A stretch of DNA of 64,000 nucleotides from Afifella marina DSM 2698 (GTDB lineage Bacteria; Pseudomonadota; Alphaproteobacteria; Rhizobiales; Afifellaceae): positions 248,001 to 312,000 of the forward strand of contig NZ_FMVW01000003.1 in assembly GCF_900102695.1 (NCBI RefSeq), read 5' to 3'. The notes beneath the pieces were generated by a model. That model had not been told where the DNA came from. It saw nothing but the letters and a program-made list of their open reading frames with translations, and searched no databases. Below are positions 1 through 8,717 of this stretch, in pieces. Both the position numbers and the translations under genes were made by a program. The stretch's first letter is position 1. Every line of letters starts with the position of its first letter.

Positions 1-150
1 CTGAACGATGTCCTGGCGTCGATCCTCCATATCGTCGTCGGGACCGATGGAGATCGTCGCGCAGCCCTGCTGAGGCCCCACCACATGTTCCAAAGCAGCG
101 CGAAATTCAGAAGCGAGCTGACCGTGGGTGACGAGGACTAATCCGATCAT
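1..150 (-). CDS. PTS EIIA component, mannose/fructose type (partial)
   Basis: Only the first 50 codons are present; the gene runs off the left edge. The protein begins MIGLVLVTHGQLASEFRAAL, the typical N-terminus of the EIIA-Man domain, with the phosphorylated histidine at His9 in the VTHG motif. In alphaproteobacteria this soluble EIIA belongs to an incomplete, regulatory PTS (PTS-Ntr type) rather than to sugar transport, and it is normally followed by ptsH. It lies 54 nt downstream of hprK on the same strand, so it is probably the distal part of the chvI-chvG-hprK operon. Family assignment is secure; the regulatory role is inferred from family and context. Confidence 0.9.
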   Translation of the reverse strand, partial: MIGLVLVTHGQLASEFRAALEHVVGPQQGCATISIGPDDDMEDRRQDIVQ

Positions 151-204
151 ACGGGGTTTGCCGATCCATTGTGCAAGGGTTGTCATCTTGGCCACAAAAA
201 TGCG

Positions 205-651
205 TCACCTTGCAAGTCCCTCGCTCGCCTGAAGGGCTGCGGCGAGGGCCGTTCGGACGAGCAGCAGCGTCGCAGGGCTCCGTGCCGGAGCCGGTTGGCG
301 CGGCAGGCGTATCCCGGCGATCTCCGTCATGAGCTCCTCGGCATCCGGCAGGCGTTCGAGGGCCGCCTCAGGGACGAGGTCGATGACGAGGTGAATCACC
401 GCTGCCTTCTCATGAGGCAGCCGCACCAGCCCACGGCCCCGCAGCTCTATCAGCCCCTCGGTCGCTGCCGGCGGCGTGGCGACGAGGCGATCGTGGCAGG
501 CGGTCAAATCGCAGTAATCGTCGGCAACGAGGCGCCCACCCTCCGCAAGGATCGACCAGGCGAGCATGGATTTGCCGCTCCCTGACGCGCCGCGAATGAG
601 AATCCCGGCCCCTTGCCAGAGAACGGAGCTTGCGTGCAGCCGCAGCGACAT
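205..651 (-). CDS. hprK: HPr kinase/phosphorylase, short alphaproteobacterial form
   Basis: A protein of 148 residues with a P-loop GASGSGKS at residues 21-28. It matches the C-terminal kinase domain of HPr kinase; the N-terminal domain of the roughly 310-residue Firmicutes enzyme is absent, as is normal in alphaproteobacteria. It is expected to phosphorylate HPr on serine and so tune the regulatory PTS. The open frame continues upstream, but MSLRLHASS is the family-like start and lies 7 nt after the chvG stop, so I begin at 651. Its position between chvG and the EIIA gene supports a joint signalling operon. Confidence 0.9.
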   Translation of the reverse strand: MSLRLHASSVLWQGAGILIRGASGSGKSMLAWSILAEGGRLVADDYCDLTACHDRLVATPPAATEGLIELRGRGLVRLPHEKAAVIHLVIDLVPEAALERLPDAEELMTEIAGIRLPRQPAPARSPATLLLVRTALAAALQASEGLAR

Positions 652-658
652 GGATCCC

Positions 659-2455
659 TCAATCGGCTGCGGGCAGGACGACCGTGAAGCGTGCGCCCGC
701 GATGGAGCCGCCCGGATTGCGCCGATTTTCCGCGGTGATGGTGCCACGGTGCGCAACCACGATCTGCCGCGAAATCGCAAGGCCGAGACCGGAATTGTTG
801 CCGAAAGCCTCCTTCTCGGGGCGGTCGGTGTAAAAGCGCTCGAAAATGCGCTCGAAATTGTCTTCCGGGATGCCGCGGCCGTCATCGTCGACCACGACGA
901 CGATCCGCCCGGGCACGCGTTCGGCCACGACCCGCACCACACCCTCGTCGGGAGAGAAGGACAGAGCGTTGTCGATCAGGTTGTTGAACACCTGACCAAG
1001 ACGGCTGTCATGGCCGAGGACATAGAAGGCGTCCTTGCCGAACTTTCCGGACTTGAGGCTCAGGGTGAGCTGGCTCGGATCGGTGGTGCGCACTTCGCGC
1101 GCGACACTCACCACCGCCTCGAGAAGGCGGGCGATATCCACCGGCTCCGTGTCCTCGCGTGCCAGTTCGGCATCGAGCCGGGAGGCATCGGAGATGTCGC
1201 TGATCAGCCGGTCGAGACGACGAACGTCGTGCTTGATGACAGCAAGAAGCCGTTCGCGGTTTTCCTCGCTTCGCGCGATCGGCAGGGTTTCGACCGCACT
1301 CCTCAGCGAGGTCAGCGGATTCTTCAGTTCATGCGCGACGTCGGCGGCAAAGCGTTCGATCGCGTCCATGCGGCTGTAGAGGGCGTTGGTCATGTCGCGC
1401 AGCGAACGCGCCAGATGGCCGATCTCGTCCTTGCGCTCGCCGAAATCCGGGATCTGCATACGCGAGCGCACGCCGCGGCCGACCCTTTCCGCGGCCTGGG
1501 AGAGGCGGCTGATGGGACCTGCGATCGTGCTCGCGAGCAGGATCGACAAGAGAACGGTCGAACTCGCGGCGACCAGAAAGACCCGGAAGATGCCCATACG
1601 CTCGGCATGGACGATCGCATCGATGTCGCCCGATTCGGTCGACAAGAGCAGTGCACCGAGGACGGCCCGGAAGCGCTGCACGGGAACCGCGACCGAAACG
1701 ATCAAGCCGCCGTCTTCTCCGACGCGCACGACGGACCCCGCCTGGCCTGAAAGGGCGTTGACCACTTCGGGATAGGCCCGGCCATCGCCGGCACCGACCT
1801 CGTGATATTTCGGCAGATCGCCGCGCCGCAGCCAGAGACGCAGCTTGTCCCAGGACTTTTCCCACCACGAGCGGGTTTCTTCCGGCGCGGGCAGATCGAA
1901 GCGCAGGATCTGGCCACGCGTATAGAGACCCTTGGAATCGACGATCAGATTGCCTTCCTGATCGTAAAGGCGGCCACGAATGCGCGTCGGCGTCATCAGC
2001 CGCTTCAACAGCGGCGCGACGCGCTCCGGATTGATCGGAAAATCGGCCGACGTCTCGCCGACATCGAAGGATGAGACGCTTTCGCCCGCCTGCAATTCCA
2101 GGAGCTTGTCCGGGTCGATGGTGATCGCGTCGGTTTCGACGGTCGCCTGTGCGGCGATCGCCGCGGCAATGATCTCACCCTGCGTTCTCAGGCTTTCGAC
2201 GCGGGCATCGATCAGGCCGGCGCGAAACTGGTTGAGGTAAAGAACGGCAAGGACGAGCGCGATGAGGCCGGCGAGATTGAGGGTGACGATGCGGCGGCTG
2301 ACGCTCGAAAAGCTCGCCTGGGCAAGGATCGACAGACCTCTGGCGAACGGCAAGACCAGGAGCCGCCGCCAGCGCCGGCGCGCCCGCAGCGGTTCATTTT
2401 GCCGCGGGGTCTCATCACGCCTGTGCGTCTCGCCTGGATGCGTCTCAGCCACCAT
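659..2455 (-). CDS. chvG: Sensor histidine kinase ChvG (ExoS)
   Basis: A 598-residue membrane kinase. Visible parts are a basic N-terminal tail, a first membrane helix near residues 56-76, a periplasmic region of about 210 residues, a second helix near 288-312, a HAMP segment, a HisKA domain with phospho-acceptor His375 in AHELKNP, and a HATPase domain with GRGIPEDNFERIFERF and NSGLGLAIS boxes. Homologues in Rhizobium, Agrobacterium and Brucella sense acidity or envelope state and phosphorylate ChvI; in several species the periplasmic protein ExoR inhibits them. ExoR is not in this window. The gene lies 14 nt after chvI in the same operon. Confidence 0.95.
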   Translation of the reverse strand: MVAETHPGETHRRDETPRQNEPLRARRRWRRLLVLPFARGLSILAQASFSSVSRRIVTLNLAGLIALVLAVLYLNQFRAGLIDARVESLRTQGEIIAAAIAAQATVETDAITIDPDKLLELQAGESVSSFDVGETSADFPINPERVAPLLKRLMTPTRIRGRLYDQEGNLIVDSKGLYTRGQILRFDLPAPEETRSWWEKSWDKLRLWLRRGDLPKYHEVGAGDGRAYPEVVNALSGQAGSVVRVGEDGGLIVSVAVPVQRFRAVLGALLLSTESGDIDAIVHAERMGIFRVFLVAASSTVLLSILLASTIAGPISRLSQAAERVGRGVRSRMQIPDFGERKDEIGHLARSLRDMTNALYSRMDAIERFAADVAHELKNPLTSLRSAVETLPIARSEENRERLLAVIKHDVRRLDRLISDISDASRLDAELAREDTEPVDIARLLEAVVSVAREVRTTDPSQLTLSLKSGKFGKDAFYVLGHDSRLGQVFNNLIDNALSFSPDEGVVRVVAERVPGRIVVVVDDDGRGIPEDNFERIFERFYTDRPEKEAFGNNSGLGLAISRQIVVAHRGTITAENRRNPGGSIAGARFTVVLPAAD

Positions 2456-2469
2456 GGGCTAAAGCGCTC

Positions 2470-3171
2470 TCATGTCTCGCGGAAGCGATATCCGACACCG
2501 TAGAGGGTCTCGATCATGTTGAACTCGTCATCGACGGCCTTGAACTTCTTGCGGAGCCGCTTGATGTGGCTGTCGATGGTGCGATCATCCACATAGACCT
2601 GATCATCATAGGCCGCATCCATCAGTGCGTTGCGGCTTTTGACCACGCCAGGGCGCTGGGCCAGCGCGAAGAGAATCAGAAATTCCGTGACGGTCAGGGT
2701 CACATTCTCGTTATTCCACGTGCAGGTGTGGCGCTCCTGATCCATGACAAGGGCGCCGCGCTCCAATGTCTTCGAGCTGTCGCCGGTGCGCGCGGGGCCC
2801 ATTTCCTTCGGCTGAGCGCGGCGCAGGACGGCGCGCACCCGTTCAACCAAAAGGCGCTGCGAGAACGGTTTCTTGATGAAATCGTCGGCGCCCATCTTGA
2901 GGCCGAAGAGCTCGTCGATCTCTTCGTCCTTCGAGGTCAAAAAGATCACCGGCAGGTCGGTCTTCTGCCGCAGCTTGCGCAGGAGCTCCATGCCGTCCAT
3001 GCGCGGCATCTTGATATCGAGGATGGCAAGGTCCGGCGGGGCCTGCGTGAGCCCGTCGAGCGCGGAGGCGCCGTCATTGAATGTCGTGACGCGATAGCCT
3101 TCCGATTCCAGCGTCATCGCCACGGAAGTCAGGATGTTGCGATCGTCATCCACGAGTGCGATGGTCGCCAT
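2470..3171 (-). CDS. chvI: Response regulator ChvI
   Basis: A 233-residue OmpR-family regulator. The receiver domain (residues 1 to about 120) has the acidic pocket DDD at 8-10, phospho-acceptor Asp52 in LAILDIKMP, and the conserved Lys of the IKKPF motif. The C-terminal winged-helix domain (about 135-233) ends with [12 protein letters not shown] and GVGYRF. It is the partner of ChvG immediately downstream. The gene is transcribed away from pckA, with a 290-nt intergenic region that carries an imperfect inverted repeat which could be a binding site for this or another regulator. Confidence 0.96.
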   Translation of the reverse strand: MATIALVDDDRNILTSVAMTLESEGYRVTTFNDGASALDGLTQAPPDLAILDIKMPRMDGMELLRKLRQKTDLPVIFLTSKDEEIDELFGLKMGADDFIKKPFSQRLLVERVRAVLRRAQPKEMGPARTGDSSKTLERGALVMDQERHTCTWNNENVTLTVTEFLILFALAQRPGVVKSRNALMDAAYDDQVYVDDRTIDSHIKRLRKKFKAVDDEFNMIETLYGVGYRFRET

Positions 3172-3272
3172 GGGTGATGCTCCTACGGGTGGTTAGCGGC
3201 GACAAAGACTTCGCCTGCGCCGCTCTTGTGACAGAATGCGAACGAATTGTGGCAGGTTGCACAAAAAATGCC

Positions 3273-3308
3273 GTTGCGGAACATGAGAAATCTGTAAGGT
3301 TCCGTAAC
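3273..3308. repeat. Imperfect inverted repeat between chvI and pckA
   Basis: The left arm GTTGCGGAAC (3273-3282) and right arm GTTCCGTAAC (3299-3308) are reverse complements with one mismatch, separated by 16 nt. The position, between two divergent genes, suits an operator shared by chvI and pckA. The repeat is seen directly; regulatory function is inferred. The rest of the 290-nt region shows no other convincing structure. Confidence 0.5.
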
Positions 3309-3463
3309 TTAAGGGATGCCTGCCATCGCAGAGGCACAACTGCGAATTAGGGATCAGAGTTGCAAATGTCGCTCTTGCGACTGCGCACGACACCCGTCTA
3401 TGCAGAAACAGGGGTAGCCGGCTCCGGGGGGATGTCCGGCTCAAGAACATATAGGAGTGAGTG

Positions 3464-5077
3464 GTGGAGGAGAGTGGCAAGCGCAACCCCGCATGCGGGG
3501 TCGAAGCTGTTGGGCTTGATAGGGTCAAAAGGGTTTTCTGGAATCTTCCGCAGGCGGAGCTTGCCGAGCACGCCATCCGGCGGGGCGAGGCCCGCTTTTC
3601 TTCAGATGGCGCAGTCGTCGCCACGACGGGCAAGCACACCGGCCGGTCCCCCAAGGACAAATTCATCGTCCGCGACGAGAAGACGGAAAACACCATCTGG
3701 TGGGGCGGCAATGGCGCCATGGAGCCGGAGGCGTTCGAGCGTCTGCGCGAAGACTTTCTCGCCCACGCCGACGGCATGACGCTCTATGCGCAGGACATGT
3801 GCGGCGGCGCCGATCCGGTGCATCGCCTCAACGTCCGCGTCTACACCGAGCTCGCCTGGCATTCGCTGTTCATTCACAACCTTTTGCGCGTACCGGACGC
3901 AGAGGCCCGCGCCTCCTTCCTGCCGGAGTTCACGGTCATCGACCTGCCGAGCTTCAAGGCGGATCCCGAGCGGCATGGCTGCCGCACCGAAACGGTGATC
4001 GCCGTCAACTTCTCAAAGAAGCTCATCCTCATCGGCGGGTCCGCCTATGCCGGCGAGATCAAGAAGTCGGTCTTCACGCTTCTCAACTATCTCCTGCCGG
4101 AGAAGGGCGTGATGCCGATGCATTGCTCGGCCAACGAGGCGGAGAACGGCGACGTCGCCATCTTCTTCGGCCTGTCGGGCACCGGCAAGACGACCTTGTC
4201 GGCCGATCCTGAGCGCACGCTCATCGGCGACGACGAGCATGGCTGGAGCGAAAACGGCGTCTTCAATTTCGAAGGCGGCTGCTATGCGAAGACGATCCGG
4301 CTTTCCGCGGATCAGGAGCCGGAGATCTACGCCGCGTCCACGCGCTTCGGCACGGTTCTGGAAAACGTCGTCCTCGACGAGGACACGCGCAAACCCGATT
4401 TCGACGACGGATCGCTGACGGAAAACACCCGCTCGGCCTATCCGCTCGATTATATCGCCAATGCGAGCGACACGGGCATGGGCGGCCAGCCCAACCACAT
4501 CGTCATGCTGACCTGCGACGCGTTCGGCGTTCTGCCGCCGATCTCCAAGCTCTCGGCCGAGCAGGCGATGGTGCATTTTCTGTCTGGCTATACCGCCAAG
4601 GTGGCGGGCACCGAACGTGGCGTGACGGAGCCGGAGGCGACTTTCTCGACCTGCTTCGGCGCGCCGTTCATGCCGCGCCTTCCCGCCGTCTATGGCGACC
4701 TTCTGCGCGAGCACATCAACAAGCACGCCGTCACCTGCTGGCTGGTCAACACCGGCTGGAGTGGTGGCCCCTATGGCGTCGGCAAGCGCATGCCGCTGAA
4801 GCTGACGCGACGCCTGCTGGAAGCCGCGCTCGAGGGCACGCTTGAGAAGGCGCCGATGGAGAAGGAGCCGGTCTTCGGCCTTGAAATCCCGACCGAGCTC
4901 GAAGGCGTCGATAGCAAGGTCCTGCATCCGCGCGAAACCTGGAGCGACAAGGCCGCCTACGACCGTCAGGCCGAGAAGCTCCTTGAGATGTTCTCCGAGA
5001 ACTTCAAGCAGTTCGCTGGCGACGTCGATGCGGAAGTTCTCGCCGCCGCGCCGCGTCTGAAAGACGCCGCCGAATAG
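3464..5077 (+). CDS. pckA: Phosphoenolpyruvate carboxykinase (ATP)
   Basis: Converts oxaloacetate and ATP to phosphoenolpyruvate, the first step of gluconeogenesis from TCA-cycle carbon. The 537-residue protein carries [11 protein letters not shown] near residue 60, the kinase-1 P-loop [13 protein letters not shown] near 236-244, and the metal-binding DDEHGW motif shortly after. Two adjacent GTG codons (3461, 3464) are possible starts. AGGAG at 3453-3457 is better spaced for 3464, and the resulting MEESGKRNP matches rhizobial PckA, so I use 3464. The pckA/chvI arrangement is common in Rhizobiales and links carbon flow with ChvGI signalling. Confidence 0.97.
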   Translation: MEESGKRNPACGVEAVGLDRVKRVFWNLPQAELAEHAIRRGEARFSSDGAVVATTGKHTGRSPKDKFIVRDEKTENTIWWGGNGAMEPEAFERLREDFLAHADGMTLYAQDMCGGADPVHRLNVRVYTELAWHSLFIHNLLRVPDAEARASFLPEFTVIDLPSFKADPERHGCRTETVIAVNFSKKLILIGGSAYAGEIKKSVFTLLNYLLPEKGVMPMHCSANEAENGDVAIFFGLSGTGKTTLSADPERTLIGDDEHGWSENGVFNFEGGCYAKTIRLSADQEPEIYAASTRFGTVLENVVLDEDTRKPDFDDGSLTENTRSAYPLDYIANASDTGMGGQPNHIVMLTCDAFGVLPPISKLSAEQAMVHFLSGYTAKVAGTERGVTEPEATFSTCFGAPFMPRLPAVYGDLLREHINKHAVTCWLVNTGWSGGPYGVGKRMPLKLTRRLLEAALEGTLEKAPMEKEPVFGLEIPTELEGVDSKVLHPRETWSDKAAYDRQAEKLLEMFSENFKQFAGDVDAEVLAAAPRLKDAAE

Positions 5078-5100
5078 GCGACGCCATCATCTTTGTCGTC

Positions 5101-5137
5101 ACGGCCGGCGTATCACAACGGTGCGCCGGCCGTTTTG
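5101..5137 (+). terminator. Rho-independent terminator after pckA
   Basis: A perfect 10-bp stem, ACGGCCGGCG (5101-5110) with CGCCGGCCGT (5124-5133), encloses a 13-nt loop and is followed by a short T run. It begins 23 nt after the pckA stop and separates pckA from the next gene. Confidence 0.75.
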
Positions 5138-5217
5138 TATCTGGCTTCGAGCCCGTTCGATTGATTTCGGGTAGCCAGTTCATCGTTTCGGTCTCACCTA
5201 CGGCTTAGCGAGGCTTC

Positions 5218-6690
5218 ATGGGCAAAGAGCAGGCAAAGGGTGCGGTCGCCTGCGGCCATCCGGAGACGGCCGCCGCGGCGATCGCCATCCTGTGCGAAGG
5301 CGGCAATGCGGTGGATGCCTGCATCGGAGCACTCCTGACCGCCTGCGTCACCGAGCCGATCCTTGCCGCGCCGGGTGGCGGCGGCTTTCTCATGGCCTAT
5401 GACGGCGCGCAGCCGCATCTCTTCGACTTCTTCTGCGACGCGCCCCTTGCTTTGCCGCCTGACGGGGAGATCGACTTTTTCGAGATCCATGCCGATTTTG
5501 GCGAAACCACCCAATCCTTCCATATCGGCGCCGGCGCGGCGGCAACGCCCGGGTTCCTTGCCGGGATCGCAGCCGCCTCGGAAAAGCTCGGCCGCCTGCC
5601 GCTCAGCGATCTCGTGGAGCCCGCGATCGCAGTCGCCCGCAAGGGCGTGACGATCGAGCCGTTGCAGGCGCGCATGTTCGAGATCGTCGAACCGATCATC
5701 ACGGCGGATACCGACGTACGCCGGCTCTTCGCGCCTTCGGGACGCCTCCTGCGCGCCGGAGATCTCTTCCGCAACGAGGCGCTCGCGGAGGCCTTCCAGG
5801 AAATCGGAGCCGGGCGCCTTGCCACGCTCGAGGCGGCGATGATCGAGCAATGTGCCACGCATGGCGGCCTCCTCGAAACCGCGGATTTCCGCCGCTACGA
5901 GGTGCAGGAGCGCGTTCCGCTTGCGCTTGCCCTCGGCGAAACCACGCTTTTCCTCAATCCGCCCCCGTCACTTGGAGGCGCCCTTTCGGCGATCGCGCTT
6001 CAGGCGCTCGTCCGGCTGACACGAAGCGACGGGCCCGCCAGGCTGACAGCTCTCAAGGAGATGGAGAAAGCCCGTCTTTCCGGCAATTTCGACACGCTTC
6101 TTGGAGACCGGGACGACGAAGACCCGGCAAGCCGCGTCGTCAGCCGCGGCACGACGCATGCGAGCGTCGTCGACCGCGCCGGCATGGCGGCGGCCGCCAC
6201 CGTCTCCAACGGCGAGGGCAACGGGCGGATGGTGCCGGGAATGGGCTTCATGCTCAACAACATGCTGGGCGAGGAGGATCTCAATCCGAAAGGTTTCCAC
6301 GCCTGCGAGGCAGGCATGCGCCTTGCCTCCATGATGGCGCCGACGCTGGCACTCGGCCCGGAGGGCGAGATCACCGCCTTCGGCACGGGAGGATCTTCGC
6401 GCATCCGCACGGCGATCTTCAACGTCGCCGCGAACCTCTTTCTGGAACATGCGGATGCGGGCACGGCCGTGTCGGCGCCGCGCCTGCATTTCGAGAACGG
6501 ACAGCTCGATGTGGAAGCGGCCGGCGAGCGGGCCGATCTCGCACGGCTCCGAGACATCGAGCCGGAGCTCAGGGCCTGGCGCGAGCACTCGCTTTATTTC
6601 GGCGGCGTGCATGTTGCCGAAAGTGACGGACATGGCCGCTTTTCCGGCGCCGGCGATGCGCGTCGCGGCGGCGTCTTCGCCCGCGCCTGA
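5218..6690 (+). CDS. Gamma-glutamyltransferase-family protein
   Basis: An N-terminal nucleophile hydrolase of 490 residues. The large-subunit part has GGNAVDACIGALL near residues 28-40 and APGGGGFLMAY near 51-61. The autocleavage/catalytic threonine is Thr312 in RGTTHASVVD, and the GTGGSSRIRTAIFN region belongs to the small subunit. The family cleaves gamma-glutamyl bonds, as in glutathione turnover. Classical GGTs are exported, but I see no signal peptide: the protein starts MGKEQAKGAVACGH. It is therefore probably cytoplasmic and its substrate is uncertain. It is shorter than the usual 550-580 residues. It converges on trmB with a 4-nt gap. Confidence 0.85.
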   Translation: MGKEQAKGAVACGHPETAAAAIAILCEGGNAVDACIGALLTACVTEPILAAPGGGGFLMAYDGAQPHLFDFFCDAPLALPPDGEIDFFEIHADFGETTQSFHIGAGAAATPGFLAGIAAASEKLGRLPLSDLVEPAIAVARKGVTIEPLQARMFEIVEPIITADTDVRRLFAPSGRLLRAGDLFRNEALAEAFQEIGAGRLATLEAAMIEQCATHGGLLETADFRRYEVQERVPLALALGETTLFLNPPPSLGGALSAIALQALVRLTRSDGPARLTALKEMEKARLSGNFDTLLGDRDDEDPASRVVSRGTTHASVVDRAGMAAAATVSNGEGNGRMVPGMGFMLNNMLGEEDLNPKGFHACEAGMRLASMMAPTLALGPEGEITAFGTGGSSRIRTAIFNVAANLFLEHADAGTAVSAPRLHFENGQLDVEAAGERADLARLRDIEPELRAWREHSLYFGGVHVAESDGHGRFSGAGDARRGGVFARA

Positions 6691-6694
6691 GGCC

Positions 6695-7453
6695 TTAGCT
6701 TTTGAAGAAGGTCAGGTAGGCGGGCCGACGGCCTTCCCGCAACGCCTTCGCTTCGTAGCGCGTGCCCGGCCAGCCGGGATAGGGCTCGCGCCAGTCCGCC
6801 GCCGTCTCGGCCGGCCAGGCGAAGCCGCCATGGCGCAAGGCGCGGATCATCGTCCAATCGACATAAGAGGGAATGTCGCTTGCAAAGCGAAAGACCCCGC
6901 CCGGACGCAGCGCCCGATGAATGCGCGCAAGATTGTCGGCGTTGACGAAGCGGCGCTTCCAATGCCGCCGCTTCGGCCAGGGATCAGGATAGAAGAGATC
7001 GACGCGCGAAAGGCTTTGCGACGGCAGCCAATCGAGGAGATTGGCCGCATCGCCATCATAAAGACGGATGTTCGTCAGCTCTTCGCCCTTGATCGCAGCG
7101 ACGGCCTTCGCCATGCCGTTCACGAAAGGCTCGACACCGAAAAAGCCGCAAGACGGCGTCTTGCGAGCTTCGTGGATCAGATGCTCGCCGCCGCCGAAGC
7201 CGATCTCCAGGCGCAGATCCTCGACGTCAGCCGCAAAAAGCCCCGACAGATTGCCGGGCGCCGGCTCGCTCAGATCGAGCGCGAGCTGCGGCAGAAGGCG
7301 CTCCATGAGCGCCTCGCGATGGGCAGTGAGCCTCTTTCCCTTGCGGCGCCCGTGAAGCGAGCTTGTGGTCGGCCGGTCCGCGGCCGACCCATTCTCAGAG
7401 CGCGTCGCGGATGCTGTCGGCGAGATCGGTCTTTTCCCAAGAGAAGCCGCCAT
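6695..7453 (-). CDS. trmB: tRNA (guanine-N7-)-methyltransferase TrmB
   Basis: Makes m7G46 in tRNA using S-adenosylmethionine. The sequence has the family's GRRKGK near the N-terminus, the SAM-binding stretch [11 protein letters not shown], the [17 protein letters not shown] signature, and the C-terminal [12 protein letters not shown]. The start is uncertain. No in-frame ATG exists between the metK stop and GRRKGK, so translation must begin inside metK; I use the ATG at 7453 (59-nt overlap), with another ATG at 7483. This overlap and the SAM connection suggest co-expression with metK. Confidence 0.9.
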   Translation of the reverse strand: MAASLGKRPISPTASATRSENGSAADRPTTSSLHGRRKGKRLTAHREALMERLLPQLALDLSEPAPGNLSGLFAADVEDLRLEIGFGGGEHLIHEARKTPSCGFFGVEPFVNGMAKAVAAIKGEELTNIRLYDGDAANLLDWLPSQSLSRVDLFYPDPWPKRRHWKRRFVNADNLARIHRALRPGGVFRFASDIPSYVDWTMIRALRHGGFAWPAETAADWREPYPGWPGTRYEAKALREGRRPAYLTFFKS

Positions 7454-8564
7454 CGGCCTCCGGCGCCCGGCCGAAATGACCATAGGCCGCCGTGCGGGCG
7501 TAGATGGGGCGGTTGAGCTGCAGGTGCTGGCGGATACCGCGCGGCGAGAGATCCATCACCTTATTGATCGCACGTTCAATGTCGGAGGAACGTACGTTCT
7601 TCGCCGTGCCGTGCGTATCGACATAGATCGAAAGAGGCTTGGCAACGCCGATCGCATAAGAGACCTGGATGGTGCAGCGTTCGGCGAGATCGGCCGCGAC
7701 GATGTTCTTGGCGAGATAACGCGCCGCATAAGCCGCCGAGCGATCGACCTTGGTCGGATCCTTGCCGGAGAAGGCACCACCGCCATGGGGCGCCGCACCG
7801 CCATAGGTGTCGACGATGATCTTGCGTCCGGTCAGGCCACAATCGCCGTCCGGGCCGCCCACCTCGAACTTGCCTGTCGGATTGACGTGCCAGGTGGTCT
7901 CGTCGTTGATCCAGCCTTCCGGAAGCGCCTCGTAGACGAAGGGCTCGACGATCTTGCGCACATCCGCGGAGGTCAGGCCTTTGGCATGCTGCGTCGACAC
8001 CACGATCGAATGCACGCCGACCGGCACGCCGTTTTCGTAGCGCACCGTCACCTGCGATTTGGAATCCGGCATCAATTCCGGCGCACGGCCGGCATGACGC
8101 GCTCCTGCCATCAGATGGAGAATCTTGTGCGCATAGAGGATCGGCGCCGGCATGAGCTCCGGCGTCTCGCGGCAGGCGAAGCCGAACATGATGCCCTGGT
8201 CGCCGGCGCCTTCTTCCTTCGCCTCGCCCGCATCGACGCCCTGGGCAATGTCGGGAGATTGTTCATGAAGAAGCACATCGACCTGGCAATTCTGCCAGTG
8301 GAAGCCTTCCTGGTGGTAGCCGATGTCGCGGATCGCCTCGCGGGCGCATTGTTCGACGACGGCCGCATCGACTTCGGGAGAGCCGCGCACCTCACCGGCG
8401 ATCAGGACACGATTGGTCGTCGCCAGCGTCTCGCAGGCCACACGGGCCTCGGGAAACTTCGCCAGATGGGCATCGACCACGCAGTCCGAAATGCGGTCGC
8501 ATACCTTGTCGGGATGGCCCTCAGACACCGACTCGCTGGTAAACAAGAAATGTTCTCGGGGCAC
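7395..8564 (-). CDS. metK: S-adenosylmethionine synthetase
   Basis: Makes S-adenosylmethionine from methionine and ATP. The 389-residue protein has all family signatures: [16 protein letters not shown] at the N-terminus, [10 protein letters not shown], and [16 protein letters not shown]. The open frame extends further upstream, but the conserved N-terminus and a strong ribosome site AAAGGAGG (8572-8579) point to a GTG; 8564 is better spaced than the GTG at 8570. The 153-nt leader between the PBP gene and metK was checked for SAM-II and SAM/SAH riboswitch cores and shows neither. Confidence 0.97.
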   Translation of the reverse strand: MPREHFLFTSESVSEGHPDKVCDRISDCVVDAHLAKFPEARVACETLATTNRVLIAGEVRGSPEVDAAVVEQCAREAIRDIGYHQEGFHWQNCQVDVLLHEQSPDIAQGVDAGEAKEEGAGDQGIMFGFACRETPELMPAPILYAHKILHLMAGARHAGRAPELMPDSKSQVTVRYENGVPVGVHSIVVSTQHAKGLTSADVRKIVEPFVYEALPEGWINDETTWHVNPTGKFEVGGPDGDCGLTGRKIIVDTYGGAAPHGGGAFSGKDPTKVDRSAAYAARYLAKNIVAADLAERCTIQVSYAIGVAKPLSIYVDTHGTAKNVRSSDIERAINKVMDLSPRGIRQHLQLNRPIYARTAAYGHFGRAPEADGGFSWEKTDLADSIRDAL

Positions 8565-8717
8565 GCACACGCCTCCTTTGAATATGGGAGAGCTACCCGA
8601 AGGCTGATCCGCACGGGCAGGAAGGTCGTTTGGTGGGTCTTGCCCGGGAGGGACGTCGCCGTCAAGGTCGCTTTGCATGCGCGAGGCGCGCCTGTTGTCG
8701 CGATGACATAAATCCTT

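Noticed and set aside
8565-8717. Possible SAM-binding riboswitch in the metK leader
   Set aside because: I looked on the minus strand for the SAM-II core and for the SAM/SAH motif known from alphaproteobacterial metK leaders. Neither core is present; only a GC-rich palindrome occurs. An Infernal scan with the Rfam models would settle it.
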